A stretch of 64,000 nt of DNA, from the NCBI GenBank assembly GCA_040391135.1, contig JBEBYL010000006.1, forward strand, positions 62,001 to 126,000, read 5' to 3'. This DNA comes from G025836975 sp040391135. Lineage in GTDB: Bacteria; Pseudomonadota; Gammaproteobacteria; Burkholderiales; Burkholderiaceae_B. Below, in pieces: positions 44,263 through 52,036 of this stretch. Position numbers and translations under genes: made by a program. Numbering within the stretch: the stretch's first letter is position 1; every line of letters starts with the position of its first letter. Below the pieces are notes generated by a model. It made no database searches. It had not been told where the DNA came from and worked only from the letters and a program-made list of their open reading frames with translations.

Positions 44263-45387
44263 TTACTTTCCTGCAACGCCCGCGACGACGTCCATGATGC
44301 GCAATCTTGCCTCGTCCGTTAATTTGAGCTCTTCCGGCGTCTTGACCTCGACCACCTTCACATCGGACCGCAGCGACTGGATCTTCTTCGTTGTCAATGA
44401 GTCTTCATTGGAATACAGCGACAAGAACTCCGTTTGTTCTTGCAGCTCAGCGCCTTCAGTCACCAGCCAAGCTAGAAACAGCTTGCCAAGATTGGGCTGC
44501 GGCGCGCCCTTGAGCATAAAGTCAAACAATGGACCCACCGGCATAATGTCCAGAGGCACCCAGTCAATCGGAGCACCCTTGCGCTGTTGGGCTTCAGCCA
44601 ATGCGGTGTATCCAGAAACGCCGACCGCGACCTCGCCATTGGAAATCGCACCCACCACGGCAGGAGGCCCCGGCTTGAAGCGCGGCTGGTTGGCCACAAG
44701 GCGTTTGGTCAGATCGACGATTCCATCGATGCCGGTATCGATGGCCAGGATATCGAGCGGCGGCGGCGTATTGTTGGCCATCGCAAAGCGACCACGCCAC
44801 TTTTCCTGCGTCAGTTCTTCTATGCTGTTGGGAACGTCCTCGCGCTTGACCAGAGTCTTGTTATAGACCATAACGTACTGTACGTCCCACTGTCGCAGCA
44901 TGCGGTTGCGGTACCCCGGAAGCACGCCATCGACAGCGGCGGCCTTGATCTTCGGGAACATCTCGCCAAAGTCGCCTACCCAATCCACCTTTGCGTCCAG
45001 ACCGTTCTTGGCAAACCAGTGCTCGTAGGTGTTATAGCCATACCCGCCAATGGCGCTGGGTACGGACATACCGGAAGTCGCCTGCTGGTGCACACGAGGC
45101 GCAGACACGGTCGAAGTAAGCGGCGTCCACTCCCAGTCCACTTTAATGTCGAAACGTTTCTGGAACGCATCCATGATCTTTCTATGGGCCGCCTCGGACT
45201 TGGGCGAACTTACCATGATCATGAACTTCCCTTGCTTGGCTTCCTTCCTGGCCTGTTCAACGATCTGCTTATTGTCATTGGGCGCCGCGCCGGCGTTTGA
45301 TGGCGCCAGTGCCGCGGCACAAGACATGGCCAGCACTGCCGGGGTGAGGCCGTACTTCAATGTGCTTAACAAGCGGTTTGCGTGCAT
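44263..45387 (-). CDS. ABC transporter periplasmic binding protein (iron(III)/polyamine-type family)
   Basis: 374 residues from ATG 45387 (AGGAG eight bases upstream). A signal peptide of about 33 residues ends SNAGAA; the mature part begins NDNKQIVEQARKEAKQGKFMI and shows features of family-1/8 binding proteins, such as VDWEWTPLTS, WRGRFAMANNTPP and AGVAGK at the end. The permease and ATPase of the same importer are encoded upstream, but a 132-bp gap with its own operator motif separates them. Only 11 bp separate it from the Rieske oxygenase gene downstream. It probably delivers the aromatic substrate. Confidence 0.88.
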   Translation of the reverse strand: MHANRLLSTLKYGLTPAVLAMSCAAALAPSNAGAAPNDNKQIVEQARKEAKQGKFMIMVSSPKSEAAHRKIMDAFQKRFDIKVDWEWTPLTSTVSAPRVHQQATSGMSVPSAIGGYGYNTYEHWFAKNGLDAKVDWVGDFGEMFPKIKAAAVDGVLPGYRNRMLRQWDVQYVMVYNKTLVKREDVPNSIEELTQEKWRGRFAMANNTPPPLDILAIDTGIDGIVDLTKRLVANQPRFKPGPPAVVGAISNGEVAVGVSGYTALAEAQQRKGAPIDWVPLDIMPVGPLFDFMLKGAPQPNLGKLFLAWLVTEGAELQEQTEFLSLYSNEDSLTTKKIQSLRSDVKVVEVKTPEELKLTDEARLRIMDVVAGVAGK

Positions 45388-45471
45388 TGTGTTGTCTCCT
45401 GTTATTTTCATCATTTCGAATATGCGTCTGTCGGCGCTTAGCGTCTACTCTAGGAATAATCGCCTGCTCCT

Positions 45472-45484
45472 ACAAACGATTTGT
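45472..45484. promoter_or_regulatory. Shared catabolic motif, copy 2 (ACAAACGATTTGT)
   Basis: ACAAA-CGA-TTTGT, a palindromic 13-mer, 85 bp before the binding-protein start and inside the gap between permease and binding-protein genes. Identical to copy 3 at 51960-51972. Confidence 0.65.
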
Positions 45485-45519
45485 TTAGCGATTACAGATT
45501 ACTTTCGCTCATGGCATCA

Positions 45520-47202
45520 TCAGGCGCTGCGCTCATCCAGGCGCGCCATATAGCATTGCAAAGGCGTCACAACCAGCGCCAGCAGAATCACCAGCAGGAT
45601 CGAGAGCGCGGCAGCTCCCGGCACATCGGGGTAACCCCATATCACCCATAGCGAAGAACTGAGCATGACGGTCTGGCTCGTCAGGAAGATCAGCGGAATC
45701 CCGACGTCGCGCATGGCATGCGCGAACACCAATAGCCAGCCATTGAACATCTGCGTACGAAGAATGGGCACCAGTATGCGGGTCATGATGCTTAGCCTGC
45801 CCACTCCACCGAGCAATGCCGCGCGCTCGATGTCCGGGTGCACCTGTACGAGCGCCGCTGAAAGAATGCGCACGCCGAACACCATATTGACCAATATCTG
45901 CGCCAGCATGATCGCCATGATCGTGCCGTAAATGGGTGTCTTGACATACAAAAGCAGCACGGCAAGGCCCAGCACGATATTGGGAATGGCGATAGGCATG
46001 AAAGCCAGCACATCGACCCAGCGGCACCACGCGTTGATCGGCCGTGTGGTTACGTATGCCACCAGCATGCTGACCACCATCGTCAATGTAGCGCCAACAA
46101 TCACCACGATAGCGGTATTACTCAGGCTTCTGAGCACCATGGACGACTCGAAGAGGGCCACATAGTTGCCCAGCGAAATATTGCTGAGCGCCGCAACGGA
46201 CGGCAAGGTATAGAAAGGAAGCAGGCTGGTCCAGAGCAGTATGGCCACCGGCATGAATGCCAGGATGAAAAACGCAGCGCCATAGGCATAGACAAGGAAT
46301 CTTCGCCCCTTCAACTGGCTGGCCACGATGCGAAAATTCTTGCCCCCTATCACCGCAAACTTTTCCGACTCGCTCGTCAGACGCTGATACACAATCACCA
46401 AAAAGATCGCCACAAACACAAGTACGACGCCAAAAGCCGCGGCCAAGTTGTAATTCGGTTCGCCCAGCTCTGTGGAACTTAATAAATAAATGCGCGTACT
46501 GAGAACCTGAACGCCGCCGGTGAGCCCGACCGAAAGCGGGATCTCAAATACCTGGATCATGATCATGACCGTATAAATGAGCACCGATAACAGGCCAGGC
46601 AGCAGAATCGGCCCTATGATTTTCAGAAATACGGTCATCGGACGCACCCCGGCCAGCGTCGCAGGAAACTCAAGCTTGTAATCCAAGTTCCGGATAATGC
46701 CTGAAAGCATCACATAGACGGTTGGGGTCAGCAGGAAGCTGCTGACGGTGACCATCATGCCAAGGCTATAGATATTGATGGGGCCGGTGGGGCTCTGCAA
46801 GTCGAACCAGGTGCGCAATAGATGATTGATATATCCGTTGCTGGGATTAAGGAGCAAAATCCATCCAAAGCCCTGGATCAGCGATGGCAACGACAAGGTT
46901 ACGATCATTAATACCCTGACGGTGACCTTGTAGCGGAAATCAGTGCGTTCAGTGATCCACGCCCATACCGTGGCGAAGAGCGTGGACAGCGCGATCGTAC
47001 CGCCAACGTAGATGACCGTGTTGGACAGTAAAACCGCGAGGTCCGGTTGCGTTGCCAGCGCAATGAAATTGTCGAATGTAAAACCGCCGCCATCAAGCCA
47101 CAGCTTTCCCACAGGCCGCAGGCTCGTGATCAAGAGGACAAGGACGGGCAGCACCGTCAGCGAAATAACCAGAAAACTGGCAAGCCCCAATATTGCCACC
47201 AT
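45520..47202 (-). CDS. ABC transporter permease, two fused domains (FbpB/AfuB-like)
   Basis: 560 residues with about 12 membrane segments in two halves, each holding a binding-protein-dependent transport domain. The EAA-type loops are near ATLAGVRPMTVFLKIIGPIL (first half) and RAALLGGVGRLSIMTRILVP (second half). Such fused permeases belong to the iron(III)/thiamine/phosphonate-type importers. The gene starts two bases after the ATPase stop. Together with 47205-48314 and 44263-45387 it forms a complete importer of the aromatic cluster. Confidence 0.92.
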   Translation of the reverse strand: MVAILGLASFLVISLTVLPVLVLLITSLRPVGKLWLDGGGFTFDNFIALATQPDLAVLLSNTVIYVGGTIALSTLFATVWAWITERTDFRYKVTVRVLMIVTLSLPSLIQGFGWILLLNPSNGYINHLLRTWFDLQSPTGPINIYSLGMMVTVSSFLLTPTVYVMLSGIIRNLDYKLEFPATLAGVRPMTVFLKIIGPILLPGLLSVLIYTVMIMIQVFEIPLSVGLTGGVQVLSTRIYLLSSTELGEPNYNLAAAFGVVLVFVAIFLVIVYQRLTSESEKFAVIGGKNFRIVASQLKGRRFLVYAYGAAFFILAFMPVAILLWTSLLPFYTLPSVAALSNISLGNYVALFESSMVLRSLSNTAIVVIVGATLTMVVSMLVAYVTTRPINAWCRWVDVLAFMPIAIPNIVLGLAVLLLYVKTPIYGTIMAIMLAQILVNMVFGVRILSAALVQVHPDIERAALLGGVGRLSIMTRILVPILRTQMFNGWLLVFAHAMRDVGIPLIFLTSQTVMLSSSLWVIWGYPDVPGAAALSILLVILLALVVTPLQCYMARLDERSA

Positions 47203-47204
47203 CT

Positions 47205-48314
47205 TTACGGCTCCCGAAAGTAGTGGATCTCTTCCGGTCGATAGCGGAAACTAAGGGACTGGGTACCGACAGGTGTGCGGGCATTGACGTACACCGACAA
47301 GTGCCTGCCAGTCCCCTTGTCAAGGGCGCAGACAATTTCCATGCGTTCTCCAAGGAATACCCGCCTGACAATTGGCAGTTCAAACGTATTCGTGGATTTC
47401 TCGGCCGATTCGTCGACAACGACATCTTCCTGCTTCAGTACAAGCACCAGTTTGTCACCGGGCTGAACATCGACGCCGGACTTTTTAAGCCAGACGGTGC
47501 CGAGCGGGCAGGCAACTTCGATATCGCCGGCAGTCTTATTCACTGACGTGACCGTACCGTCCAGCAGATTGGGAGCCCCCATGAAGTCGGCGACAAAGCG
47601 GCTTTGAGGACGGTAGTAGACGTCCATTGGGCTGCCTATCTGCTCGACATGCCCATCCTTCATGACAATAACGATGTCCGACATCGACAGCGCTTCTTTC
47701 TGATCGTGGGTAACGTAAACCGCCGTAATACCCTCTTCCGTCACAATGGACCGGATCTCTTTCTGCATGGCGTCGCGCAGGTTAGCGTCGAGATTGGACA
47801 GCGGTTCGTCCAGAAGAATAAGAGAAGGGCTCTGGGCAATGGCTCGCGCCAATGAAACGCGCTGTTGTTGGCCGCCGCTAAGCAAGGGTGCGGGTCGATC
47901 CTGGAAAGACTCCAGATGCACCTTGTGCAACGATCGCGTAACAGTTGCCTCGCGATCTGCCGCCGTCCATTTCTTGCGGCCGTGCTTTAACGGAAAGTCG
48001 ACGTTCTCCCTCACGGTCATGTGAGGCCAAATCGCGTAGCTTTGAAACACCATCGAGATGTCTCGCAGGGCGGGCGGCACGAAAAGGCGCCGAGCGCCGT
48101 CATACACCGGCTTCCCGCCAATCTCGATCAATCCCGAGGTGGGCTGATCCAGACCTGCGATCATATTGAGCAGCGTCGATTTCCCGCAGCCGCTGGGACC
48201 GAGCAAGGTAACAAAAGCGCCCCGCGGAACAATGAACGAAACGTTCTCAAGGGCCTGATGAGATTGGTCCTTGCGGGTAAAGCACTTCGAAAGATCGGTA
48301 ACTCTCAGGCCCAT
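47205..48314 (-). CDS. ABC transporter ATPase (FbpC/PotA type)
   Basis: 369 residues. Nucleotide-binding domain with Walker A LLGPSGCGKSTLL, signature LSGGQQQRVSLARA, Walker B LILLDEPLSNLDANLR and switch His in VYVTHDQKEA. A TOBE-type C-terminal domain starts near residue 245 (MGAPNLLDGTVTSV). The gene begins one base after the dehydrogenase stop and ends two bases before the permease gene. It energises the importer encoded here. Confidence 0.93.
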   Translation of the reverse strand: MGLRVTDLSKCFTRKDQSHQALENVSFIVPRGAFVTLLGPSGCGKSTLLNMIAGLDQPTSGLIEIGGKPVYDGARRLFVPPALRDISMVFQSYAIWPHMTVRENVDFPLKHGRKKWTAADREATVTRSLHKVHLESFQDRPAPLLSGGQQQRVSLARAIAQSPSLILLDEPLSNLDANLRDAMQKEIRSIVTEEGITAVYVTHDQKEALSMSDIVIVMKDGHVEQIGSPMDVYYRPQSRFVADFMGAPNLLDGTVTSVNKTAGDIEVACPLGTVWLKKSGVDVQPGDKLVLVLKQEDVVVDESAEKSTNTFELPIVRRVFLGERMEIVCALDKGTGRHLSVYVNARTPVGTQSLSFRYRPEEIHYFREP

Positions 48315-48315
48315 T

Positions 48316-49491
48316 TCAGCTTCCCTGAATCTGTACTTGTTTTCCGGACCGGCTCGACTCGAGAATGGCCAGGCAAACTTTCACGGTGTCTTTGCCCCAT
48401 ACGGCATTTCGAAGCGTTGCGCCCTTCCCGCTGATGGCATCATGCAGTTCATCGATCGTATCGCCCTGGCCGAACGAGCCGGCACCGACAATGGCCGGCA
48501 CCTCACGTATGCCTTCATCCCCGTAAACCAGCACTCCCGTAGGAGAAGCACGCAAGTCGGCGCGTTCGCAGGTAACCAGCATGATGCCGAAATGCGGTTG
48601 CCTGCGCCCTTCGTCGCCTTGCGACATCGCCTTGGACACAGGTCCGCCAAAGCCATAGCGCTCACGACGCAGATCCGCTTCGGGCTTGCCCTCAAGCTCG
48701 CACAATACTCTTCGGGAGTTCCCGTGGTTGGGCTTTTTGTCGCGCCCTCCCTCCGCCAGCCAGAAATGCATCTCGTCGCTATCAAAGTGGTCATATCCGC
48801 TATACACCACGGTCGCGGCGGCGCCGCCTTCAAGGGTCAGCAAAGCTGCGCAATTGCCTTCGGTAGGCCGCTGCGGATCGAGCCGGTCGGTCATGGCGGT
48901 CACAGCCACCACCTTCTTTCCCGTTATCGCCTTGATGCTGTCGATCTGGTGGGGAAGCTGGTTATAAACAATGCCGCCGCCCTTGCTGGTATCAAGTTCC
49001 TCCGGCCTGCGCGGCCGATACAGGAAGTCGGTGTAGTTGAAGCAGTTGACCATTGATACACGGCCGACTTCGCCGCTTTCCACGATGTGACGCATGGTGC
49101 GGATGACCGGGTCGTGGCTACGCGATGTGCCTACCACCAGATGAACCCCGGCCTGTTCAACCGCCTCGATCATCCGGTCGGCGTCGTCCAGATTAAGTGT
49201 CAGGGGCTTTTCAACAATGATGTGCAGCCCTGCCTGGCTCGCTTGCAGAACGTGTTCGCAATGCAATTGGTGAGGAGAGGCAACGTAAACCGCATCCATT
49301 TCTACGCCAGCGATCATCTCGGCAAGCGTAGCGAACACCGGAATGCCGTACTCCTTTCCAAATCGGCTGCGGACGTCCTCATTGGGATCACAAGCGGCGA
49401 CAATTTCAGCGAAAGGATGTGATTTCATCGCCGGCGCCATCAAGACGGAGCCCGCAAACCCTAGCCCACATATTCCAAAGCGTACTTTCAT
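48316..49491 (-). CDS. Gfo/Idh/MocA-family oxidoreductase, Pht4-like
   Basis: 391 residues from ATG 49491. The Rossmann fold starts VRFGICGLGFAGSVLMAPAM (GxGxxG variant), and the family motif IVEKPLTLN contains the conserved Lys. The C-terminal beta-sheet domain follows. In gram-negative phthalate pathways a Gfo/Idh/MocA enzyme oxidises the cis-dihydrodiol made by the Rieske dioxygenase (Pht4). The presence of a phthalate-type oxygenase in the same cluster makes that role attractive. A longer frame exists upstream (to 49548), but the typical N-terminus begins at MKVRFG. Confidence 0.85.
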   Translation of the reverse strand: MKVRFGICGLGFAGSVLMAPAMKSHPFAEIVAACDPNEDVRSRFGKEYGIPVFATLAEMIAGVEMDAVYVASPHQLHCEHVLQASQAGLHIIVEKPLTLNLDDADRMIEAVEQAGVHLVVGTSRSHDPVIRTMRHIVESGEVGRVSMVNCFNYTDFLYRPRRPEELDTSKGGGIVYNQLPHQIDSIKAITGKKVVAVTAMTDRLDPQRPTEGNCAALLTLEGGAAATVVYSGYDHFDSDEMHFWLAEGGRDKKPNHGNSRRVLCELEGKPEADLRRERYGFGGPVSKAMSQGDEGRRQPHFGIMLVTCERADLRASPTGVLVYGDEGIREVPAIVGAGSFGQGDTIDELHDAISGKGATLRNAVWGKDTVKVCLAILESSRSGKQVQIQGS

Positions 49492-49526
49492 TTTGTCTCT
49501 CTCCACACAGTTTTCTTCGGGTAACA

Positions 49527-49558
49527 ATGCCCGGTCATGAGCGAGCATGGCCGGGCAT
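49527..49558 (-). other. Intercistronic hairpin between aldolase and dehydrogenase genes
   Basis: ATGCCCGG (49527-49534) pairs with CCGGGCAT (49551-49558) around a 16-base loop. It lies in the only sizeable gap (70 bp) of the upstream half of the catabolic operon. There is no T-run; it may stabilise or attenuate the transcript. Confidence 0.45.
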
Positions 49559-49561
49559 CGC

Positions 49562-50242
49562 TCAGACGTGGCCGTATTGCTCCAGAGCCTGAGCCAACGT
49601 CATTCCTTTGCCGAGTTCAGCACGTATTTTTACTTCTGTCTGCGTCAGGCTTTCGGACTCTACCAGCGTTTTCTCCACGACCTCGGCGGGTATCACGATG
49701 GCGCCATCTTCGTCCGCCAAAATAAAGTCGCCGGGCTTGACCTCTACGTAAGTTGTCGTAGCGCCCTTCAGGTAGACGGGGACCTGGCTTGCCGTTACCT
49801 TCCATCGTCCAATCGATTGGACGGGCGTACGATACCGCGCATAAACCGGAAAGTCTTGCTCGCCGATCCACCGGACGTCGCGAATGCCTCCGTCGACCAG
49901 TGCGCCGACGCAGCCACGCTCTTTCATGCCGATCGCGATCAGCTCGCCGAAGTAGCAGATACCCTCGCCATCCCCGCTCCAGACACTGATCTGCCCAGGC
50001 GCCAGCCCCTGACAAGCCTTCATCTTCTCGGCGTCACCGCCCAGCTCGTAAGGCGACATCTGACCGCGGATGGTGTACGCCCAGCCCGCAAGCCTGCCTG
50101 CCGATGCCGGATACGGCGCAAACTGGCTGTCAAGCCCTTGATTCATATAGCCTAACGTGTCCAGCACGTCCGCCACGTTGGCGGTATCGACCTCTAAGTA
50201 GCGCTTGCGAATTTCCTCACGTTTAGCGTCTGATAATCCCAT
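49562..50242 (-). CDS. RraA-like aldolase (HMG / CHA aldolase family)
   Basis: 226 residues from ATG 50242 (GGAGG five bases upstream). The RraA-fold marks are NVADVLDTLG near the N-terminus, GELIAIGMKERGCVGALVDG and GIRDV, the last with the Arg and Asp that bind pyruvate enolate and the divalent metal in 4-hydroxy-4-methyl-2-oxoglutarate / 4-carboxy-4-hydroxy-2-oxoadipate aldolases. RNase-E inhibitor RraA itself lacks such a context. In ring-cleavage pathways this enzyme gives pyruvate and an oxoacid at the last step, which fits this cluster. Confidence 0.85.
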   Translation of the reverse strand: MGLSDAKREEIRKRYLEVDTANVADVLDTLGYMNQGLDSQFAPYPASAGRLAGWAYTIRGQMSPYELGGDAEKMKACQGLAPGQISVWSGDGEGICYFGELIAIGMKERGCVGALVDGGIRDVRWIGEQDFPVYARYRTPVQSIGRWKVTASQVPVYLKGATTTYVEVKPGDFILADEDGAIVIPAEVVEKTLVESESLTQTEVKIRAELGKGMTLAQALEQYGHV

Positions 50243-50266
50243 TGCTTCCTCCATGTAACAGTTACG

Positions 50267-51052
50267 TTAAATACTTGCGATCAGTCCGCCATCCACCCGG
50301 ACCACCGAACCAGTGATGTATGACGCGGCCTCGCTGGCCAGGAACGCGACCGTATCCCCATACTCTTGTGGGCGGCCATATCGGCCCGCCGGTATGCTTT
50401 CCGTGCTGGCCTTGACTACGTCCTGGACCGCTCGCTGCTCTCGCTTGGCCCGCGCTTGGTCAAGTTGTTCAATCCGTTTCGTGGCGATGCGGCCCGGCAA
50501 GACGATGTTGACCGTCACGCCGCTGGAAGCCACTTCCTTGGCCAGTGTCTTGGACCAACCCACCAGCGCCAGACGCAGGGCGTTCGAGATGGCAAGGTTC
50601 GGAATGGGGGACACAACACCCGACGATGTGCTGGTAATGACCCTGCCCCACCCGCGTGCGCACATACCGGGCAAAAGCAGGTTTGTCACCGCTGTAACGC
50701 TAGTGACCATGCTTTGGAAGTACTTGTTCCAATCCTCCACCGAAACCCCAAGCGCCGGCGTGGGCGGCGGGCCACCGGTATTGTTGACAAGAATATCGAC
50801 GTCGCCGAACTTATCCTTGACGGCCTGCAGATGAGCGGGGGCACATGCATGGTCGGCCAGATCCCACTGGAGGACGAAGGCATCGCCTCCAGTAGCCCGA
50901 ATGGCCTGGGCAGCTTGTTCCGCCGCTTCCCGATCAATATCGGCGACCACCACTTTTGCGCCCTCGCCGGCCAGTGAACTGGCGATAGCACTACCCAACC
51001 CGCCACCGGCACCTGTCACCAGGGCGACCTTTCCTTTAATCTTGAAATCCAT
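50267..51052 (-). CDS. SDR-fold oxidoreductase lacking the usual YxxxK
   Basis: 261 residues from ATG 51052. The cofactor motif TGAGGGLGSAIA and the NNTGG turn (NNAG equivalent) are present, as is the Ser of the active site in ITSTSSG. At the position of the catalytic Tyr-x-x-x-Lys the protein reads SNALR, so both Tyr and Lys are replaced. The rest is a normal SDR ending EAASYITGSVVRVDGG. A subgroup of SDR proteins with this SNxxR pattern exists, but their chemistry is unclear. It may not be a classical dehydrogenase. It is 24 bp upstream of the aldolase gene in the same operon. Confidence 0.85.
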   Translation of the reverse strand: MDFKIKGKVALVTGAGGGLGSAIASSLAGEGAKVVVADIDREAAEQAAQAIRATGGDAFVLQWDLADHACAPAHLQAVKDKFGDVDILVNNTGGPPPTPALGVSVEDWNKYFQSMVTSVTAVTNLLLPGMCARGWGRVITSTSSGVVSPIPNLAISNALRLALVGWSKTLAKEVASSGVTVNIVLPGRIATKRIEQLDQARAKREQRAVQDVVKASTESIPAGRYGRPQEYGDTVAFLASEAASYITGSVVRVDGGLIASI

Positions 51053-51072
51053 TGCAGTGCCTCTCTTGCTCG

Positions 51073-51888
51073 TTACGTGCCGACCCGGACAGGCGCGGAA
51101 AGTTTGCGAAGCATGGCAAGCACGCTCTGCGCGGTAATGCGGCCGGTCTTGGGGTTCTCCGAAGGTATGTTCTCGATCGTCATGTGCAGCAGAGCCGCGT
51201 CGGATATCACCTCGATATGGTGCGTATTGCGTACGACGGTCGGGTCCGCCCATACTTCGAGCTCTGTTTTATCGGGCCCGATACCGGCCAGCGACAAAGC
51301 GACCGATACATTAAGGTTGGCCGGGAAGCCCTTCGCCGCCTCGCGCGGTGAACCCGAAAACAACCGCAGCGGCTCGCTGAGGTTGTCAACGCTTATGTTT
51401 TGCTGCGCCAGAAATGGCGCGCCCTTGAAGCCGATGGGCGGCTTGCGCGAAACCATCCTGACCGACTTGATGGTTCCTTCATTGGCGGCAGTCACCGCGT
51501 CGAGGCCCAATAGTGCACCCGTGGGAATCAATATCTGGCCTGTACCAGCCTTGGCCAGTTCTATGAGCTCCGGGAAATCGAGCAAGGCACCGATGGACAA
51601 CACGATGACCTTTTTGCCAGCCTTGAGTGCCGGCTCTACGATCTGAGGGAGCAAGGCCGACGGGGCGCACTCGACCACTACGTCAGCGTACTGAGGCAGT
51701 TGTTCCAGCGGCACGACCGGCACTGCAACGGAAAGCCCCGATACGAAGGCGGCACTCTTCTCCGGATCACGACCGCTTACCGCGGCAAGCCTGCAGCCGG
51801 GAATTTCTCCGTTGTCCAACTTGTTTGCCACAACCTTGCCAATGGCCCCCAATCCTGCGACGGCGACCCTTACTTCCATCTTGCTCAT
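51073..51888 (-). CDS. L-aspartate dehydrogenase-like protein (NadX family)
   Basis: 271 residues. Rossmann motif VAVAGLGAIGKVVANKL, VVECAPSALLPQIVEPAL, GALLGLDAVTAAN and the late TVVRNTHHIEV, which carries the active-site His of aspartate dehydrogenases. These enzymes interconvert aspartate and oxaloacetate (or iminoaspartate for NAD synthesis). It is the first gene of the minus-strand catabolic operon, with AAGGA before ATG 51888. No nadA/nadC is nearby, so a catabolic reaction on a related amino- or ketodicarboxylate is more likely. Confidence 0.82.
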   Translation of the reverse strand: MSKMEVRVAVAGLGAIGKVVANKLDNGEIPGCRLAAVSGRDPEKSAAFVSGLSVAVPVVPLEQLPQYADVVVECAPSALLPQIVEPALKAGKKVIVLSIGALLDFPELIELAKAGTGQILIPTGALLGLDAVTAANEGTIKSVRMVSRKPPIGFKGAPFLAQQNISVDNLSEPLRLFSGSPREAAKGFPANLNVSVALSLAGIGPDKTELEVWADPTVVRNTHHIEVISDAALLHMTIENIPSENPKTGRITAQSVLAMLRKLSAPVRVGT

Positions 51889-51957
51889 ACCTATCCTTTT
51901 TTATACTGCCTGCAGGCAACCAACTACGGCTGAAACTATAGGCAGGCCCCATAGGCC

Positions 51958-51977
51958 CGACAAACGATTTGTTGTCG
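51958..51977. promoter_or_regulatory. Shared catabolic motif, copy 3, in the divergent LysR promoter
   Basis: CGACAAACGATTTGTTGTCG contains ACAAACGATTTGT (51960-51972) and in addition the outer arms CGACAA/TTGTCG. It lies about 70 bp from the NadX-like start and 60 bp from the LysR start, the typical place for an autoregulating LysR protein to bind. Confidence 0.7.
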
Positions 51978-52036
51978 TCTCTTGTATGCGCTGCGGTAAT
52001 GTGTAGAATAAAAATAGCTTAAGGAGCCCCAACGCT

